Source of the DNA: Agarivorans sp. Alg241-V36
Lineage (GTDB): Bacteria > Pseudomonadota > Gammaproteobacteria > Enterobacterales > Celerinatantimonadaceae
Length of the DNA stretch: 64,000 bases
Assembly: GCF_900537085.1 (NCBI RefSeq)
Contig: NZ_UNRE01000004.1
Location: 124,001 to 188,000, forward strand
Reading direction: 5' to 3'
Shown here: one piece after another, positions 44,828-54,045 of the stretch
Layout of the letters: the number at the start of each line of letters is the position of its first letter
Numbering within the stretch: the stretch's first letter is position 1
Position numbers and translations under genes: made by a program
The notes under the pieces: model-generated
Databases searched by the model: none
Seen by the model: only the letters and a program-made list of their open reading frames with translations
Told to the model about the DNA's origin: nothing

Positions 44828-47053
44828 ATGAACAAACTAAACACTTTAAGCACCAAATTAAGCCCCTTAGCCTTGGTGCTATTTGCCAGTTATAGCTACG
44901 CTGCCAATACCTTGGAAACCGTGGTGGTTACCGCCAACCGCGTAGATACCTCAATTTCTGATATTGCCGCTACCATGTGGGTGATTGATTCAGAACAGCT
45001 TGAGCGTGAAATAAATACCGGCGCCGATTTAAAAACTGCATTAGGTCGCCTTATTCCTAGCTTCGACTTTGCCAACGAAGGGCGTACAAATTTCGGCCAA
45101 AACCTACGTGGTCGCTCAGCCTTGGTAATGATTGACGGCGTATCACTTAACTCTACCCGCGCCATTAGCCGCCAACTTGATAGCATTGACCCCTTCAACG
45201 TTGCTCACGTAGAAGTGCTTTCTGGTGCCACCTCCATCTACGGTGCAGGCGCAGCAGGCGGTATCATCAACATCATTACCAAAAAAGCCACGCCCAACCA
45301 GACTAAGTTTGAAGTTAAAGCAGGCGCATCTTCTGGCTTTAATAACAGCGAAGATCTAGATAAAAACTTAGCTCTAGCGGTATCTGGCGGTAGTGACAAG
45401 CTACGCGGTAGGTTATCAGCGGCCTATGAAAGCCGCGGCGCAGCCTATGACGCCAATGGCCAAATGATTTTGCCGGATATCACCCAAACCGATCTGCAGT
45501 TTAACCAAAGCATCGACATCATGGGTAATGTTGAATTTGAACCCACTAGCGAGCAGTTACTCTCGCTAACTGGCCAATACTACAACAGTGAACAAGACAC
45601 CGAATATGGCACTTACCTCGGCCCTAATCTGGCTGGTATTTTTGGCGCGCCAGAGCTGATAAGCGTGCAAAAAGGCTTGCAGCTTGAAGAGCAACCAGCT
45701 ACCGAGCGAGTATTAATCAACGCCCAATATCGCCACGACAACCTACTAAACCAAACCATGCTGGCTCAAGCTTATTACCGCAGCGAGTCTATGCAGTTTT
45801 ACCCCTTCCCATCCATTTATCAGGTAACTGGTTCGCCACTGCCGGGCAATAGCTACCCTCTTTACGGAGCTTCCCTACAAGAAACCGACGTAATTGGAGC
45901 CAAGTTGCTGTTTGTGAAAGATTTTGACAGCTTATCGCTGAGCTACGGGATTGATGCCGAATCTGAGTCTTTCTCCGCCAAACAAAAAATCTACGATACC
46001 AATACAGCGCTGGCCTCGGGCGGGATGAACTTTCAGCAAGTACAAAGCCTACAACGCTACCCAGACATAGATACTCAGAAAATATCTGCTTTTGGCCAAG
46101 CAGACTGGGAGATTAATCAAGATTGGTCGCTATCTGGCGGCTTACGCTATCAATACATTGAACATGAAGTGGGCGATAATGTGGGCGTGCTACAACAACA
46201 CCTTGCAGGCCTTGGCGCCTATGGGCCAGTGTCGCCAGATGCCATTAAAGGCGGAAAAACCAACTACAACGAACTCCTGTTTAACCTCGGCTCTATTTAC
46301 CGGATTAATCAAAATCAGCAACTTTGGGCCAACTTTAGCCAAGGTTTCAACCTACCCGATCCTGCCAAATACTACGGCAACGGTACTTACAACGGTACTT
46401 ACAGCGACGGCCCAACCTTAGTAGACAGCATCAACGTAGCTGACAACCGCTTGGAAGGAGTAAAAACTAATTCGCTTGAGTTTGGTTGGCGTATGGCCCA
46501 GCAGAGCTACGATGTTCAGCTAGCAGCTTACTACTCACTATCAGATAAAACCACATCCTACGATCGCAGCAACTTAGCGGTAGTCGTTAATGATGACGAG
46601 CGCCGTATTTATGGCCTAGAAGGTCAAGCTAACTACCTGTTTACCAATGACTGGTACACCGGCATTCAAGCTCACTTAATTAAAAGCCAAACCAAATCTG
46701 ATGGTTCTTGGTCTGCCTTGGCCGCCGAAGAAACCAGCCCATCTAATGCGGTATTACGGGGTGGTTACGACAACCTAAACTATGGCGCCGAGCTGCAGTG
46801 GCAAACTCTGGCGGATTACAGCGACGACGATGGCGGTGAGTTAAAAGGTTACTCGCTAGCTAACTTAAGTGCTTACTACGCTCTGCCAGTTGGCCGCCTG
46901 AACTTTGGCATTCAAAACCTATTCAACAAAGACTACGAAACTCTGTGGTCGCAGCGTGCCCAAATTCTGTATAGCAGTATCTCTGCGCCAGAGCTGTTTA
47001 GCTTTAAAGGCCAAGGCAGAACCTATGCGCTTAGCTACAACGCTGAATTCTAG
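44828..47053 (+). CDS. TonB-dependent ferric-siderophore receptor
   Basis: This 741-aa outer-membrane receptor has a signal peptide (SPLALVLFASYSYAA), a TonB box-like segment (TLETVVVTANR near residue 28), a plug domain with ATSIYGAGAAGGIINIITK, and a 22-stranded barrel ending FSFKGQGRTYALSYNAEF. It imports the ferric siderophore using TonB energy. AAGGAC precedes the ATG; it lies between the exporter and fhuC-like genes. The overall pattern is that of IutA/FhuE-like hydroxamate receptors, but the exact ligand cannot be read. Confidence 0.93.
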   Translation: MNKLNTLSTKLSPLALVLFASYSYAANTLETVVVTANRVDTSISDIAATMWVIDSEQLEREINTGADLKTALGRLIPSFDFANEGRTNFGQNLRGRSALVMIDGVSLNSTRAISRQLDSIDPFNVAHVEVLSGATSIYGAGAAGGIINIITKKATPNQTKFEVKAGASSGFNNSEDLDKNLALAVSGGSDKLRGRLSAAYESRGAAYDANGQMILPDITQTDLQFNQSIDIMGNVEFEPTSEQLLSLTGQYYNSEQDTEYGTYLGPNLAGIFGAPELISVQKGLQLEEQPATERVLINAQYRHDNLLNQTMLAQAYYRSESMQFYPFPSIYQVTGSPLPGNSYPLYGASLQETDVIGAKLLFVKDFDSLSLSYGIDAESESFSAKQKIYDTNTALASGGMNFQQVQSLQRYPDIDTQKISAFGQADWEINQDWSLSGGLRYQYIEHEVGDNVGVLQQHLAGLGAYGPVSPDAIKGGKTNYNELLFNLGSIYRINQNQQLWANFSQGFNLPDPAKYYGNGTYNGTYSDGPTLVDSINVADNRLEGVKTNSLEFGWRMAQQSYDVQLAAYYSLSDKTTSYDRSNLAVVVNDDERRIYGLEGQANYLFTNDWYTGIQAHLIKSQTKSDGSWSALAAEETSPSNAVLRGGYDNLNYGAELQWQTLADYSDDDGGELKGYSLANLSAYYALPVGRLNFGIQNLFNKDYETLWSQRAQILYSSISAPELFSFKGQGRTYALSYNAEF

Positions 47054-47063
47054 AGGATAGGCC

Positions 47064-47834
47064 TTGTTTACTTTTAATAATATTTCCCTCCAATTGAGGG
47101 GAAATACCATTCTCAAGAATATGAGTGGAACCATAAGCCAAGGCGCGGTTACCGCGCTAATTGGCCCTAATGGTTCAGGCAAGAGCACCCTGCTGTCGGT
47201 ACTGTGTGGTTTGCAGCAACCGAGCAGTGGCCAAGTGAGCTTTGCGGGCCAAACCCTAGAGAGTTATAGCCGCGCACAATTGGCCAAAAAGCTGGCCCTG
47301 TTACCACAGCGTAACCCGGTGCCAGCTACCTTAAATGTGGCCGATTTGGTGTGCTTTGGCCGTCATCCTCATCGTCCTTGGTACAAAAATATCTCTAAGC
47401 AAGACAAAGAGATCATTGATTGGGCCATGCAGGAGACCGGGGTTAAACACTACGCTAAGCAGCTACTAACAGACCTTTCTGGCGGAGAGCTACAACGGGT
47501 TTGGCTGGCCATGGTACTAGCCCAAGACACCGAGGTACTAATGCTAGATGAACCCACCTCTTGGCTGGATATTTCCCATCAATTGAGCCTGCTAAAAATT
47601 GTGCGTCGCTTAAATCAAAAATACCAAAAAACCATTGTTTGGGTGCTACATGATTTAAACCAAGCTGCCCAGTTTAGCGACCAAGCCATTTTGATTAATC
47701 ATGGCGTAATCATTAACAGCGGCGATGCCCATAGCGTGATTAATGCAGAAGACGTAAGCGAGGTTTATAAAACGCCGGTGGTAAGTCACCGCCTAGGCCA
47801 ACAGCAAGTATTATGGCCAGAGGAGCAAGCATGA
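47064..47834 (+). CDS. fhuC: Ferric-siderophore ABC transporter ATPase (FhuC-like)
   Basis: This 256-aa ATPase energises import of the ferric siderophore across the inner membrane. Walker A is GPNGSGKST (near residue 37), the signature is LSGGELQRVW, Walker B is VLMLDEPTSWLD. It begins with a TTG at 47064, 10 nt after the receptor stop, with AGAGGA upstream. It overlaps the binding-protein gene by 4 nt. Confidence 0.93.
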   Translation: MFTFNNISLQLRGNTILKNMSGTISQGAVTALIGPNGSGKSTLLSVLCGLQQPSSGQVSFAGQTLESYSRAQLAKKLALLPQRNPVPATLNVADLVCFGRHPHRPWYKNISKQDKEIIDWAMQETGVKHYAKQLLTDLSGGELQRVWLAMVLAQDTEVLMLDEPTSWLDISHQLSLLKIVRRLNQKYQKTIVWVLHDLNQAAQFSDQAILINHGVIINSGDAHSVINAEDVSEVYKTPVVSHRLGQQQVLWPEEQA

Positions 47835-48775
47835 GCGCTTCCCTAAGACATTTGGCCTTCTCTGCCGCTCTATTGCTTGCTCCCTTAGCCACAACGGCCA
47901 CTGGCACACAGGTCTGTTTAAGCAACTGCGTAAGCCTTAAACAGCCGGCAAAGCGAGTTATTGCCTTAAACTGGTCGGCTGCAGAAATGCTGCTAAGCCT
48001 AGAGGTAGTGCCGGTAGGTGTAACCTTACTTAAGGGTTACAAAAAGTGGCAAACTAATCATCCGGCCATGCCTGATTCAGTCACTGAAATTGGCCGTCGC
48101 CAAGAGCCAGATTTAGCCACCATTGCCCGCTTAAAACCAGATTTAATCATTGGTTATGAGTTTCGCCATCGCCGTATTTTAGATGCCTTAGAACAAATAG
48201 CTCCAACACTGTTGTATCAGCAGTTTCCCTCTGCCGAACAAACCGATTTTAGCTACTTTGAGCAATCACAAGCGGTATTTAGCGGCATTGCTCAGTTGCT
48301 TGATAAAAGCGCCTTGGCTGAAGAAAAGCTTCAGCACTTACACCAACGACTAAGCCAGCTAAAGCAGCAGTTGGCGAGTAATGGCTTAGCCAATAAACCC
48401 GTAGCCTACGCTAAGTTTGTTGGCATGGGTTATGGCCTGCGGGTATTCACCAATAAAAGCTTAGCCGGTGCAATTAGCCAGCAACTTGGGCTGAACTACG
48501 TTTGGCTGCAAGGTTTGCCAGGAAAAGACTTCACCCACCTGCAGCTGGAACAACTCCCCAAACTGAATAACAGCCATTTGCTACTCGCAGGAAACCAAGT
48601 AGATGGCGAGCGAATGATGCACTCCCCGGTTTGGCCGCTGCTGCCATTTGTTCAACAAAATCAATTTTCGGACGTTGCACCTTTGTTTAGCTTTGGTGGG
48701 CCGCTCTCATCGATCAAAATGGCTGAGTCTTTTGCTCAATCATTATTACTTTGGCAGGAGCAGCAAGGTGGTTAA
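47831..48775 (+). CDS. fhuD: Ferric-siderophore periplasmic binding protein (FhuD-like)
   Basis: This 314-aa protein has a signal peptide (FSAALLLAPLATTATG) and the class III binding-protein fold (VIALNWSAAEMLLSLEVVPVGV, given in part; then RLKPDLIIGYE). It resembles FhuD, which binds ferric hydroxamates. I chose the ATG at 47831, overlapping the fhuC stop (ATGA) with GAGGAG upstream. Its end overlaps fhuB by 8 nt. Confidence 0.9.
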   Translation: MSASLRHLAFSAALLLAPLATTATGTQVCLSNCVSLKQPAKRVIALNWSAAEMLLSLEVVPVGVTLLKGYKKWQTNHPAMPDSVTEIGRRQEPDLATIARLKPDLIIGYEFRHRRILDALEQIAPTLLYQQFPSAEQTDFSYFEQSQAVFSGIAQLLDKSALAEEKLQHLHQRLSQLKQQLASNGLANKPVAYAKFVGMGYGLRVFTNKSLAGAISQQLGLNYVWLQGLPGKDFTHLQLEQLPKLNNSHLLLAGNQVDGERMMHSPVWPLLPFVQQNQFSDVAPLFSFGGPLSSIKMAESFAQSLLLWQEQQGG

Positions 48776-50690
48776 ACCAATATTTTCAAGCCTAGCCTTA
48801 CTGTTATTGCTGCTAAGTGCTTACTATTTTAGTCGTCCAGAAATAGCCAACCCAGCCCTAGCTAAGGCGATGTTAGCTAACATATGGCTACCTACCGCGC
48901 TGATGTCTTTATGCACCGGCGCACTCTTAGCAAGCTCAGGCTTTTTAATTCAAAACAGCTTAGACAATGATTTTGCCTCACCTTCAACCCTCGGCATTGC
49001 CGCAGGCGCTTTGCTTGGTGCTGTGTTAATGCGTGTGATTGTGCCCGAGGCAGGCTTAAACCTTGTTTGGGCTGGCGCTTTGGTGGGCGGTTTGTTGCTC
49101 TCGTTAGCGGTATTAGCAGTTAGCCAGCTAATTGGTGGCGGCAAGTTGCCAGTTGTGTTGATTGGCATGGCGCTTGGTTTAAGTGCCGGCGCCTTATCAT
49201 CTTTATTGATTTTATATTTTGAGAATCAAACCGACGGTTTATTTCTTTGGGGTAGCGGGCAAGTTCTGCAAACCCATCCTGAAGTGCTGCAGCAAACCGC
49301 CTTACCGATGCTTATCTTTCTTGCCTTAAGCCTATTAGTGTTGCCCAAGTTAGCCTTGTTTTTACTTGGCGATACCAACGCGGCAGCACTGGGTTTAGCG
49401 GTAAAACCATGGCGCTGGACAATTTTGTTGCTAGCCGTTGGCCAAGCTGCTTTGGCTACCTCTATCGTTGGCATGATTGGTTTTGTTGGCCTTATGGCGC
49501 CACACCTTACTCGTTTAGTTTTAAAGCTAAGCAAAGGAGGCAATAACAATGTGAGCGTGCAATGGCTAGTGACGATAGTGATTGGTGCCGCACTGGTTCT
49601 AGCCGCCGAGTGGTGTTCACGAAGCTTACTATTCTTAGGTTATCGCTTACCCACCGGTGCGTTTACCGCCTTGCTTGGTGCCCCCTATTTTGTGTTTTTG
49701 CTATTTCAACGCAGTGGCAAAGCACTGGCAGCGGTAGAAGCACAAAATATTGGGTTAAACCCAATTGTTCATGCCCGGCCTAGCGTGGTACTGGCCTTGT
49801 TAAGCGGCTTACTGGCCTTAAGTTTATACCTATGTTTAGCTAGCCCAGGTGATATTGGCGCCCAGTGGATTAACCAACGCGTGCTGCTTGCAGGCTTAGG
49901 CGGCTTTGGCTTAGCGTGCGCTGGCACCTTATTACAAACCTTGTTTAAAAACCCCATGGCTAGCCCAGATATTTCTGGAGTAAGTGCCGTGGCCGTGCTG
50001 CTAATAGCCGTAGTTTTAGTCTATTTTCCGGCAGCTAATCAATGGCAGTTAACACTCGCGGCTTTGCTAGGTGGAAGCTTAGTGATTGGCTTACTATCTT
50101 GGGGCTTGAAGCAGCAACTAAGCGTTGCTCAACTGGCTTTATTTGGCATTGTGATTACCGCATTTGCTGGCACGGCAACCCAAATTCTGCTTACCTTTGG
50201 TAGCTCTACCGCATCGGTCACTATGATGTGGTTAGCCGGTACCACTTACGGCGCGAGCGTTGACCGAATAATCCCGATTGCTAGCATTATTCTGCTCTGC
50301 TTAGTATTTATCACGCCGCTACTGCGCCAGCTAGATTTAATGCCATTAGGGGAAGTTATTCCCAAAACCCTTGGTTTGGCTCTGCAACGACAACGTCTGT
50401 TGTTATTGGCAGTGTCGGCCATTCTTACCGCTATTTGTGTCTCGAGCATTGGTGCTATCAGCTTTATTGGCTTGCTAGCCCCACATTGCTCACGCTTGTT
50501 GGGTTTATACCGCCACAAACACCTATTGCCCGCTTCAGGCATTACTGGCGCCATTTTATTGATTTGGGCCGACAGCCTTGGCCGCGGCTTAATGGCACCT
50601 AACGAGATCCCCGCCGGACTTATGGTCTCGGTTATCGGCTCAATTTATTTCATTCTGCTACTGCTAATTAGCTACAGGAATCGTGCGTGA
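48768..50690 (+). CDS. fhuB: Ferric-siderophore ABC permease, fused two-domain (FhuB-like)
   Basis: This protein of about 640 aa consists of two fused FecCD-type permease halves, as in FhuB, the hydroxamate permease. The first half shows GALLASSGFLIQNSLDN and GMIGFVGLMAPHLTRL; the second repeats GTLLQTLFKNPMASPD and IGAISFIGLLAPHCSRL. The duplicated motifs make the fusion clear. The start is the GTG at 48768 with GGCAGGAG about 7 nt upstream; a longer ORF would overlap fhuD extensively. Its stop overlaps the nitroreductase start (GTGA). Confidence 0.93.
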   Translation: MVKPIFSSLALLLLLLSAYYFSRPEIANPALAKAMLANIWLPTALMSLCTGALLASSGFLIQNSLDNDFASPSTLGIAAGALLGAVLMRVIVPEAGLNLVWAGALVGGLLLSLAVLAVSQLIGGGKLPVVLIGMALGLSAGALSSLLILYFENQTDGLFLWGSGQVLQTHPEVLQQTALPMLIFLALSLLVLPKLALFLLGDTNAAALGLAVKPWRWTILLLAVGQAALATSIVGMIGFVGLMAPHLTRLVLKLSKGGNNNVSVQWLVTIVIGAALVLAAEWCSRSLLFLGYRLPTGAFTALLGAPYFVFLLFQRSGKALAAVEAQNIGLNPIVHARPSVVLALLSGLLALSLYLCLASPGDIGAQWINQRVLLAGLGGFGLACAGTLLQTLFKNPMASPDISGVSAVAVLLIAVVLVYFPAANQWQLTLAALLGGSLVIGLLSWGLKQQLSVAQLALFGIVITAFAGTATQILLTFGSSTASVTMMWLAGTTYGASVDRIIPIASIILLCLVFITPLLRQLDLMPLGEVIPKTLGLALQRQRLLLLAVSAILTAICVSSIGAISFIGLLAPHCSRLLGLYRHKHLLPASGITGAILLIWADSLGRGLMAPNEIPAGLMVSVIGSIYFILLLLISYRNRA

Positions 50691-51319
50691 ACAGCATTCA
50701 ACAATTTCTCAATCAACGCGTGTCCTATCACGTGCATGAACTTTCGTTACCTGCGCCTAATCAGCAGCAAATGACCGATATTTTGCAAGCGGCCATGAGC
50801 ACGCCCGACCACGGCAAGTTAAAACCTTGGCATTTTGTAGTGATAAACCAAGCACGCATTGGCGAGCTAATTAACCTGCTGCAAAACGCTTGGCAGCAAG
50901 CAAATAGTAGCCTCGATCCACAACGCGCCAAACGCCTGGCCAGCTACTTAAAGCAAGCGCCCAGCATTGTATTGGTATCGGCTGCGTTAACCGAGCCCAG
51001 CCCTATCTCCAAGCAAGACCAAGTATTCTCTGCCGCAGCCGCCTGCCAAATGATCTTGCTAGCCGCCGATGCCTTGGGTTTTGGCGGCGTTTGGTATAGC
51101 ACTGACGCTGTAGAACTACCCAATGTACGCCAACTATTAGGCTTACAAGATAAGCACCAACCTGTGGGCTTTTTAGTTCTGGGCAGCCCAACTAACCCAC
51201 GAAGCAAAGCCCGCAGCGATGTAAGTGAGCACAGTTTTGAGTGGCTAGGTGCCACTCAGTTAAGCCCCTGGGGGCAGTCTGAAACAGTCAATCAGGAAGC
51301 AACAAATGAACACTCATAA
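50687..51319 (+). CDS. Nitroreductase family protein in siderophore operon
   Basis: This 210-aa FMN-dependent nitroreductase-fold protein resembles YdjA. TPDHGKLKPWHFVVI near residue 38 is the FMN-binding start, and GFGGVWYSTDAVELPNVRQ and QPVGFLVLGSP are later family segments. It is translationally coupled to fhuB (GTGA overlap) and overlaps the next biosynthetic gene by 14 nt, so it is a firm part of the operon. The usual FhuF/SIP-type siderophore reductase is absent, so release of iron by ferric-siderophore reduction is a reasonable but unproven role. Confidence 0.88.
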   Translation: MNSIQQFLNQRVSYHVHELSLPAPNQQQMTDILQAAMSTPDHGKLKPWHFVVINQARIGELINLLQNAWQQANSSLDPQRAKRLASYLKQAPSIVLVSAALTEPSPISKQDQVFSAAAACQMILLAADALGFGGVWYSTDAVELPNVRQLLGLQDKHQPVGFLVLGSPTNPRSKARSDVSEHSFEWLGATQLSPWGQSETVNQEATNEHS

Positions 51320-54035
51320 GCTTTGTCAGCAGGCATTTTTCAATAGCCTTCTGGCCGAAACAGCCAACAAGCATTTAGAGGGGGAGTCGGTCTTTCTTCC
51401 CTTATCCACTCAAGCTAGCCTAGAACTTAAACTCAGTTATGTATCGCCAAGTTGGCGACATCATTACAGCGGCGAGATAGTGCTACATGAGCAGCAAAAG
51501 CAAACATCAGTGAGCTTTCAACAGGCTGCGCAGCATGTGGTAAATGCACTTTACCCGGAACTAAGTGAAGACAAAAAAGCCTTATTCCTACAGCGAGTTC
51601 AGGACTCTAATCACTACATAGCCAGAGCAGAACAAGCCTTGTCTGAGCGTTCTTCGCTTAACCTGGATCAGTTTATCGCTTCTGAGCAAAACCTAACGGG
51701 CGGGCATAGCATGCACCCTGCGGGCAAAAGCTGTGAGCCACTTAGTGAACTTGAGCAACAACAATATCTTCCCGAATTTGCTGGGCAATTTTCCATAGAG
51801 TGGTTTGCCGTTCATAGCTCTCACCTCGCTGGAGAGAGCGAAGTGGGTGAGCTAAGTGACAAACTAAAACAGCTGTATAACAACAGCGTGAAGATTTCTG
51901 ATAAACCTAGCGACATTCAATTTATCGACAAGCAATGGGTGCCGTTTCCTATGCATCCTTTGCAGGCTAAAGCCTGGCGAGAAAGCCAACAAGCCTTAAG
52001 CTTAAATGAAGTAGTAAAAGACTTAGCCCTAGGCTCACCTGGATGGACGGCCACCTCATCTAGCCGAGCGATTTATCACCCCCAGCAAGCTTGGATGCTT
52101 AAAGTTTCTTTGCCGGTAAAGCTAACTAACTCCTTACGTTTATTAAGCAGCAAAGAGGCTAAACGTGGCATTCAATTTAGCCAATTGCTTAACAGTGAAA
52201 AAGGAGCCGAGCTACGCCAACGCTTAGCCACTAGCTACTTTATCGAAGAACCCCTGTGGGCTAGCATTATTGATATTGATGGCGAAACTTTAGACCTGCC
52301 ACTGATAAGCTTTAGAGAAAACCCCTTCCATAAATCTAATCAAGAGAGAAGCCAGCTAAACGCTGCCAATTTGTATTGTTTGGCAAGTGTGAATCAAATA
52401 GTTGCAGAGCAAAGCGAAAGCAAGATTGTTAGTTGGATTAAGCACTATGCTCAGCAACAACAGCTATGTTTTGAACATGCTGCTAGACAATGGATGTCGG
52501 CCTTTTGGGACAAGGTAATAAAGCCCTTGTGCATTGCTCGTGCTGATTATGGGTTTGTTCTGCTTGCCCACCAGCAAAACATTTTACTTAGGGTGGAAAA
52601 CAACTTGCCTACAGGCTCGGCTTTTCGAGACTGCCAAGGCATTGGCTTAACTAGCCAAGCCTTAAGCTTGTTTAAGCAAGAACTTGGCGAAACAGCGCCT
52701 GAATACTTTATGGAAGCCGAACAAGTTAACCCCTATCACGCCTATTACTTGATTGGAAACACCCTGCTCAACACCATTGCAGCCATAGGCGCAGGATGGT
52801 TAATAAGCGAAACCAAGCTCTGGGACCTATGCCGAGATAAGATTAGTGAACTTAGCGCCCGTAACCCACAAGATCAGTCGTTTTATCAGTACCTACTTAA
52901 CTCACCTAGCTTGCATTGGAAGCGTAACTTTTATTGTTTTTTGGCCGACCACAACGAAGCCACCCTGGCCGATCCAAGCCAGATTTACTGCTCCATTGCT
53001 AACCCATTAAAACAAAGCAAACCCCAAGCCTTTAGCTTTAAAACCTTGGCTGGCGGCCGAACCCTATGTTTTGCCGATGAGCAAATCTCAGACAATGCGA
53101 TTAAGTTTGAAGTAAGAGAACATGGTGAAAGCCTAAGTCGCGGGCAACTAGAAAAAGTAGGCGACTGGTGCCAACTAAGCTTTGAAGAAGACCACGCCGA
53201 GCTTAATGCCGCACATAAAACCGATGATCTTTTATGGTGGAGTGCCGCCGAGCATGGTTTCTTCCAACTCAAAGTAGAAGCACTACAAAGTGATTACTAC
53301 CCCACAACCGCCAAAGCCTTAGTTGCGGAGTCACCATACAAAGCCTTGAGCTTAGCCCAGTTTTTACAAACCGCGCCTTTATGGCGGGAGCCTCAAGCCA
53401 CAGAAACCGAGCAAACGCTGGTGGAGGCAAATAACGGGATTAGCCACCCTAGCCGTCCAATTAAACCAACTGGGCAAGTATTTACCCGCTACTTCTATCA
53501 TCTAAAGCGACAAGTCACCTTTCGGGTAATTGATAAACAGCGAGACATTGGCTGCTTTAACCGCTGGCACAACCACCCGCTTATTTCGCCGGTTTGGGAG
53601 TTGGAAGGCGATCTGCAAAGCCATGTTGATTACCTCAGCAAAATGGAAAAAGACCCTCACCAGTACGCAGTGATAGGTGAATTTGACGGTGTTCCCTTCG
53701 GTTATTTTGAAGTGTATTGGACACCCGAAGACCGACTTGGGCCACATTATCAGTGCCAAGACTACGACCGAGGGGTTCATATCTTAGTGGGTAACTTTAG
53801 CTTTAGAGGGGGGGTGTATTTTGATACTTGGGGCAGCGCTATTTTGCAGTATTGCTTCTTAGATGAAGCTAAAACCCAACGCGTGATGGGCGAACCACGT
53901 GCCGATAACCATCGCGTAGTAAGCATTACCGAAAGACTCGGTTTAGAAAAGCAGTTCGAGTTTGATTTTCCACACAAACGAGCGGCCTTGCTGCAATGTG
54001 ACCGCCAACGTTTTTTCACTCAATATGCGATTTAG
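51306..54035 (+). CDS. NIS synthetase fused to N-acetyltransferase (IucA-IucB-like)
   Basis: This 909-aa protein joins two siderophore activities. Residues about 1-620 form an IucA/IucC-type synthetase with GHSMHPAGKS (133-142), FPMHPLQAKAW, SSRAIYHPQQAWMLKVSLP, TNSLRLL and a C-terminal LAHQQNILLRVE. Residues about 715-909 form a GNAT-like acyltransferase of the IucB/RhbD/PubB type (FTRYFYHLKRQVTFRVID, GYFEVYWTPEDRLGPHY, GEPRADN). It would acetylate N6-hydroxylysine and join it to citrate. AGGAAG precedes the ATG. Its 3' end is 10 nt from iucD. Separate IucA and IucB proteins are usual, and the order synthetase-then-acetyltransferase is noteworthy. Confidence 0.88.
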   Translation: MNTHKLCQQAFFNSLLAETANKHLEGESVFLPLSTQASLELKLSYVSPSWRHHYSGEIVLHEQQKQTSVSFQQAAQHVVNALYPELSEDKKALFLQRVQDSNHYIARAEQALSERSSLNLDQFIASEQNLTGGHSMHPAGKSCEPLSELEQQQYLPEFAGQFSIEWFAVHSSHLAGESEVGELSDKLKQLYNNSVKISDKPSDIQFIDKQWVPFPMHPLQAKAWRESQQALSLNEVVKDLALGSPGWTATSSSRAIYHPQQAWMLKVSLPVKLTNSLRLLSSKEAKRGIQFSQLLNSEKGAELRQRLATSYFIEEPLWASIIDIDGETLDLPLISFRENPFHKSNQERSQLNAANLYCLASVNQIVAEQSESKIVSWIKHYAQQQQLCFEHAARQWMSAFWDKVIKPLCIARADYGFVLLAHQQNILLRVENNLPTGSAFRDCQGIGLTSQALSLFKQELGETAPEYFMEAEQVNPYHAYYLIGNTLLNTIAAIGAGWLISETKLWDLCRDKISELSARNPQDQSFYQYLLNSPSLHWKRNFYCFLADHNEATLADPSQIYCSIANPLKQSKPQAFSFKTLAGGRTLCFADEQISDNAIKFEVREHGESLSRGQLEKVGDWCQLSFEEDHAELNAAHKTDDLLWWSAAEHGFFQLKVEALQSDYYPTTAKALVAESPYKALSLAQFLQTAPLWREPQATETEQTLVEANNGISHPSRPIKPTGQVFTRYFYHLKRQVTFRVIDKQRDIGCFNRWHNHPLISPVWELEGDLQSHVDYLSKMEKDPHQYAVIGEFDGVPFGYFEVYWTPEDRLGPHYQCQDYDRGVHILVGNFSFRGGVYFDTWGSAILQYCFLDEAKTQRVMGEPRADNHRVVSITERLGLEKQFEFDFPHKRAALLQCDRQRFFTQYAI

Positions 54036-54045
54036 GGATAGTAAT

